Assembly: GCF_025370875.1 (NCBI RefSeq)
Contig: NZ_JAMXFD010000034.1
Location: forward strand, 1-54,786
Direction of reading: 5' to 3'
Length of the DNA stretch: 54,786 nucleotides
From: Laspinema palackyanum D2c
Lineage (GTDB): Bacteria > Cyanobacteriota > Cyanobacteriia > Cyanobacteriales > Laspinemataceae
The notes under the pieces are model-generated. The model did not search any database, was not told the origin of the DNA, and saw only the letters and a list, made by a program, of their open reading frames with translations. The first letter of the stretch is position 1, and each line of letters opens with the position of its first letter. This document shows positions 52,739 to 54,786 of this stretch, piece by piece. A program made the translations under genes and the position numbers.

Positions 52739-53074
52739 ATGGATAAGTTAGCACATTACCGACAAATTATCAAGCAAATTTTGCAGGAACACGCCCAACT
52801 TTCGGGGGATGCGAACACTATAAAAACCCAGCTTATTTTTGATAGTGAAAATGACCCTTATCAGCTAAATTATGTAGGGTGGCAGGGAAATAAACGGGTA
52901 TTTGGTCCGGTGATGCACTTTGATATTGAAGAGGGTAAAATTTGGATTCAGTATAACGGGACTGAAGACTCGGTGGCTGAACAATTAGTGAAAATGGGGA
53001 TACCCAATTCTGATATTGTAATTGGGTTTCACTCCCCTTTTAAACGACAATTCACTAAATACTCAGTCGGATAA
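52739..53074 (+). CDS. xisI: XisI-family protein
   Basis: 111 residues from ATG 52739 (GGAGGAGATTTGGTC upstream). The sequence MDKLAHYRQIIKQILQEHAQ, then WQGNKRVFGPVMHFDIEEGK and WIQYNGTEDSVAEQLVKMGI, DIVIGFHSPFKRQFTKY is the standard XisI family. It was named for control of fdxN-element excision in heterocystous cyanobacteria but is widespread without that element. XisI genes usually follow xisH; no xisH is visible in the 230 bp upstream, so it is an orphan. Confidence 0.92.
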   Translation: MDKLAHYRQIIKQILQEHAQLSGDANTIKTQLIFDSENDPYQLNYVGWQGNKRVFGPVMHFDIEEGKIWIQYNGTEDSVAEQLVKMGIPNSDIVIGFHSPFKRQFTKYSVG

Positions 53075-53078
53075 TTAT

Positions 53079-53278
53079 CTATTCCAAACATCCAGGCAAA
53101 GTAGATGAATCCATGAGCTTCTGGCGTGGCCGGTTCGCTCCAATCTCAAACAAGGTTGGCAGTCCCTCGCTCCAAACTGGAATATCCAACTTGCATAGCT
53201 CGCAGGAGCTGACTGATTCGCCGGGCCTGGATTCGTTACCATCCTGCAAGCACATCAGACATTCCTCATGCAATAAGT
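53079..53278 (-). pseudogene. Double-CxxC small gene interrupted by the IS630 element (second copy)
   Basis: The leftward frame reads CLMCLQDGNESRPGESVSSC, then ELCKLDIPVWSEGLPTLFEI, ending at TAG 53079-53081. It matches the segment at 8081-8278 but lacks that copy's two stops. Its upstream part is cut off by the IS at 53280; beyond the IS only ACCCAACGCGCCCAGG continues the match. Two CxxC pairs suggest a zinc finger. Function unknown. Confidence 0.6.
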
Positions 53279-53279
53279 A

Positions 53280-54372
53280 AGCAGTCATGCAAAATTAATT
53301 GCATATTCTTTTCCCAGATTATCGAGGACATTAGTCACATAATCAACTAAATTTTGCCAGCTTTTATAAGCTTCTATTTTAATCCATTCATATTTGAGAA
53401 ATTTCCATAAAATTTCAATTAAATTTAGTTCAGGTGAATACGGAGGCAACCAAAATAGCTCCAGGTTCTTGGTCTTCCATTCTTCTAGTTTTCCTAGAAC
53501 TGCGTTACTGGTGTGAATTGAGGCTTGGTCCATTACTACGACAGTTTTTTGGGTTAAGTTTTCACTAAATTTATCTAAAAACTTAATCAGTTTTTCGCTG
53601 TTTAGATTTCCAGAATATGTTTCATACTTTAATTCATTCCGTCGATTCATTACTCCCAATACATTCAACCTTTTACTGGAAGAACTTGGAAGAATAATCT
53701 TCGCTGCTTTATCTTGCCATCCGTAAGGTAGTGAAGGCGTCAAAGACATCCCTGATTCATCTAAAAAATGCAAGTCGATTTCTTTATTCTTATCTAACTC
53801 TTTTAATTCTTTTAGTTTTTCCAGTTTGAACTCATATTCCCATTCAAAGGGACTTCCAGCCAATCCTCTTTTCATTCTTCTCCAGGTCATACCTAACTTT
53901 TTTAATATTCTTTTTATCGTGTCTTTGCTGACTTTAATTCCCCATTCGTCTTGAACTTGGTTTATGACCCTTTTTAAGTCTTTTGGTTCTGCTTTTACCC
54001 ACTCCTTAACTTGCTGTTTTTGGGGAGGTGTTAACTTGGTTTTTCTTCCTCTTCCAGGTTGGTCATACAACCCGGTTAATTTGTTTTGCTCCCAGCGTTG
54101 AAACCAATATTGTAAAGTTCGACGACTTATTTTGAAAATTTCTAATAACTTTTCCATTTTAAAGCCTCTATAACTTAAAAGAATGCAATGAGCTCTTTGC
54201 CTAACTTTATGATGCTGGCTATTGTGATAAATTCTTTCTAGCATTTTTTCAGTTTCGGGATATAAATTTATAAATTTCATAGATTATTCTCCTTGTCTAT
54301 AGCATATTTATGTCTAAATTACTGATTTTACCTCAAAATTATAAAATATGCAATTTATTTTGCATGACCGCT
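53280..54372 (-). mobile_element. Complete IS630-family insertion sequence, 1093 bp
   Basis: Ends are inverted repeats of about 28 bp (AGCAGTCATGCAAAATTAAT at the left, AGCGGTCATGCAAAATAAAT read inward from the right), flanked by TA on both sides (53278-53279, 54373-54374). The empty-site sequence is visible at 8271-8300 (GAGTAACCCAACGCGCCCAG), which shows insertion at TA as known for the IS630/Tc1 group. It contains one intact transposase gene. Confidence 0.92.
53285..54280 (-). CDS. IS630-family transposase
   Basis: 331 residues in one frame. The N-terminal HTH reads EIFKISRRTLQYWFQRWEQN; a second HTH part is VSKDTIKRILKKLGMTWRR. The DDE domain has LHFLDESGMSLTPSLPYGW (first D), VVVMDQASIHTS (second D) and LPPYSPELNLIEILWKFLK (E). 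The reading frame and motifs are intact, so the element may be active. The 3' end reaches into the left inverted repeat. Confidence 0.95.
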   Translation of the reverse strand: MKFINLYPETEKMLERIYHNSQHHKVRQRAHCILLSYRGFKMEKLLEIFKISRRTLQYWFQRWEQNKLTGLYDQPGRGRKTKLTPPQKQQVKEWVKAEPKDLKRVINQVQDEWGIKVSKDTIKRILKKLGMTWRRMKRGLAGSPFEWEYEFKLEKLKELKELDKNKEIDLHFLDESGMSLTPSLPYGWQDKAAKIILPSSSSKRLNVLGVMNRRNELKYETYSGNLNSEKLIKFLDKFSENLTQKTVVVMDQASIHTSNAVLGKLEEWKTKNLELFWLPPYSPELNLIEILWKFLKYEWIKIEAYKSWQNLVDYVTNVLDNLGKEYAINFA

Positions 54373-54447
54373 TAACCCAACGCGCCCAGGATGTTTGCTA
54401 GTTTGCTCTAACTGAGGGCTGGACTGCTTGCGGTAAGGCAGGGCTTT

Positions 54448-54786
54448 TTACTGTAAGCGCCAGCGTTGATCTGTCTGTGAGCCATTATCACCATTACGCC
54501 CAGATGTTTCACAGTCCCAAAGTAGGAGTCTAGCACCATTCGTATTGCCAGGAGCACCAGCTACATCGATGCACTTGCCAGACAAAGTATTCCTGATAAA
54601 TCCATCACTGGTTAATGACCACCGTTGATCTGTCTGTGAGCCATTATCACCATTACGCCCAGATGTTTCACAGTCCCAAAGTTGGAGTCCAGCACCATTC
54701 GTATTGCCGGGAGCACCAGCTACATCGATGCACTTGCCAGACAAAGTATTCCTGATAAATCCATCACTGGTTAATGACCACCGTTG
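54448..54786 (-). CDS. Ricin-type beta-trefoil lectin repeats, 3' end of the hydrolase gene that wraps to 1-1022
   Basis: The minus strand enters from the right edge in frame and ends at a stop at 54448. It encodes two nearly identical 53-residue repeats, each with SGKCIDVAGAPGNTNGA, LWDCETSGRNGDNG and the QRW signature of ricin-B folds. A beta-trefoil needs three such repeats, and the third lies at the left edge. The repeats are almost identical as DNA (159-bp period), so they were amplified recently or are kept alike by gene conversion. That is also why an assembler could miscount them. Bases 54767-54786 duplicate bases 1-20. Confidence 0.8.
   Translation of the reverse strand, partial: QRWSLTSDGFIRNTLSGKCIDVAGAPGNTNGAGLQLWDCETSGRNGDNGSQTDQRWSLTSDGFIRNTLSGKCIDVAGAPGNTNGARLLLWDCETSGRNGDNGSQTDQRWRLQ

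Overview
The window is cyanobacterial. The HIP1 octamer GCGATCGC recurs throughout, and many proteins look like those of cyanobacterial plasmids and mobile islands. No ribosomal, tRNA or core metabolic gene is visible. The first 20 bases (1-20) are identical to the last 20 (54767-54786). A lectin-tailed hydrolase gene that runs off the left edge continues in frame at the right edge, and the join gives exactly three QxW lectin repeats. I therefore read the window as one circular molecule of about 54,766 bp, most likely a mobilisable plasmid of a (probably filamentous) cyanobacterium. An assembly broken inside the lectin repeats is the main alternative.

Layout. 1-10 kb: the hydrolase-lectin gene, a plasmid primase-helicase (2125-5028) whose linker DNA carries two inverted blocks of about 12-bp repeats, and several small plasmid genes and gene fragments. 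10.4-11.8 kb: a ParA gene and a partner gene with 7-bp AATCAAG-type repeats before, inside and after it. 12-20.9 kb: a complete type I restriction-modification operon (hsdM, hsdS, hsdR) with a VapBC-like pair, a UPF0175 antitoxin gene and a YgjP-like metalloprotease gene. 21.4-25.2 kb: an island of repeats with three tandem small-membrane-protein genes, each behind a similar three-hairpin leader, 54-, 55- and 82-bp tandem repeats, and a 376-bp element with Tn7/CAST-like ends. 25.2-28.7 kb: an AbiE-type toxin-antitoxin operon with a broken toxin gene, and a tyrosine recombinase. 28.8-34.8 kb: two unknown plasmid proteins and a NACHT ATPase paired with a small protein that carries the same short N-terminal motif. 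34.8-42 kb: gene-poor repeats, a relaxase, a ribbon-helix-helix (RHH) gene embedded in arrays of 11-12-bp GTCTA repeats, and a serine recombinase.

42.5-51.6 kb is a lasso-peptide gene cluster: B2 protease, ABC exporter, nucleotidyltransferase, B1 (RRE), cyclase and an HPr-kinase-like enzyme. A 59-codon precursor gene lies on the opposite strand at 47734-47913. Its C-terminal Ser fits the kinase, so the product is probably a phosphorylated and perhaps further decorated lasso peptide. The cluster has been hit by an IS1634-like element (with a 6-bp target duplication) and a related MITE. 51.8-54.4 kb holds a yhaV toxin gene with a stop codon, xisI, and an intact IS630-type element inserted into one copy of a segment also present at 8.1-8.3 kb.

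Working together, the primase, ParA/partner, the RHH array, recombinases and relaxase provide replication, stability, multimer resolution and transfer. The restriction operon, NACHT pair and AbiE-type genes are defence or addiction modules. The lasso cluster and the hydrolase-lectin are the accessory traits. Many modules are broken by single events (4-bp duplication, nonsense codons, IS insertions), which suggests rapid turnover.
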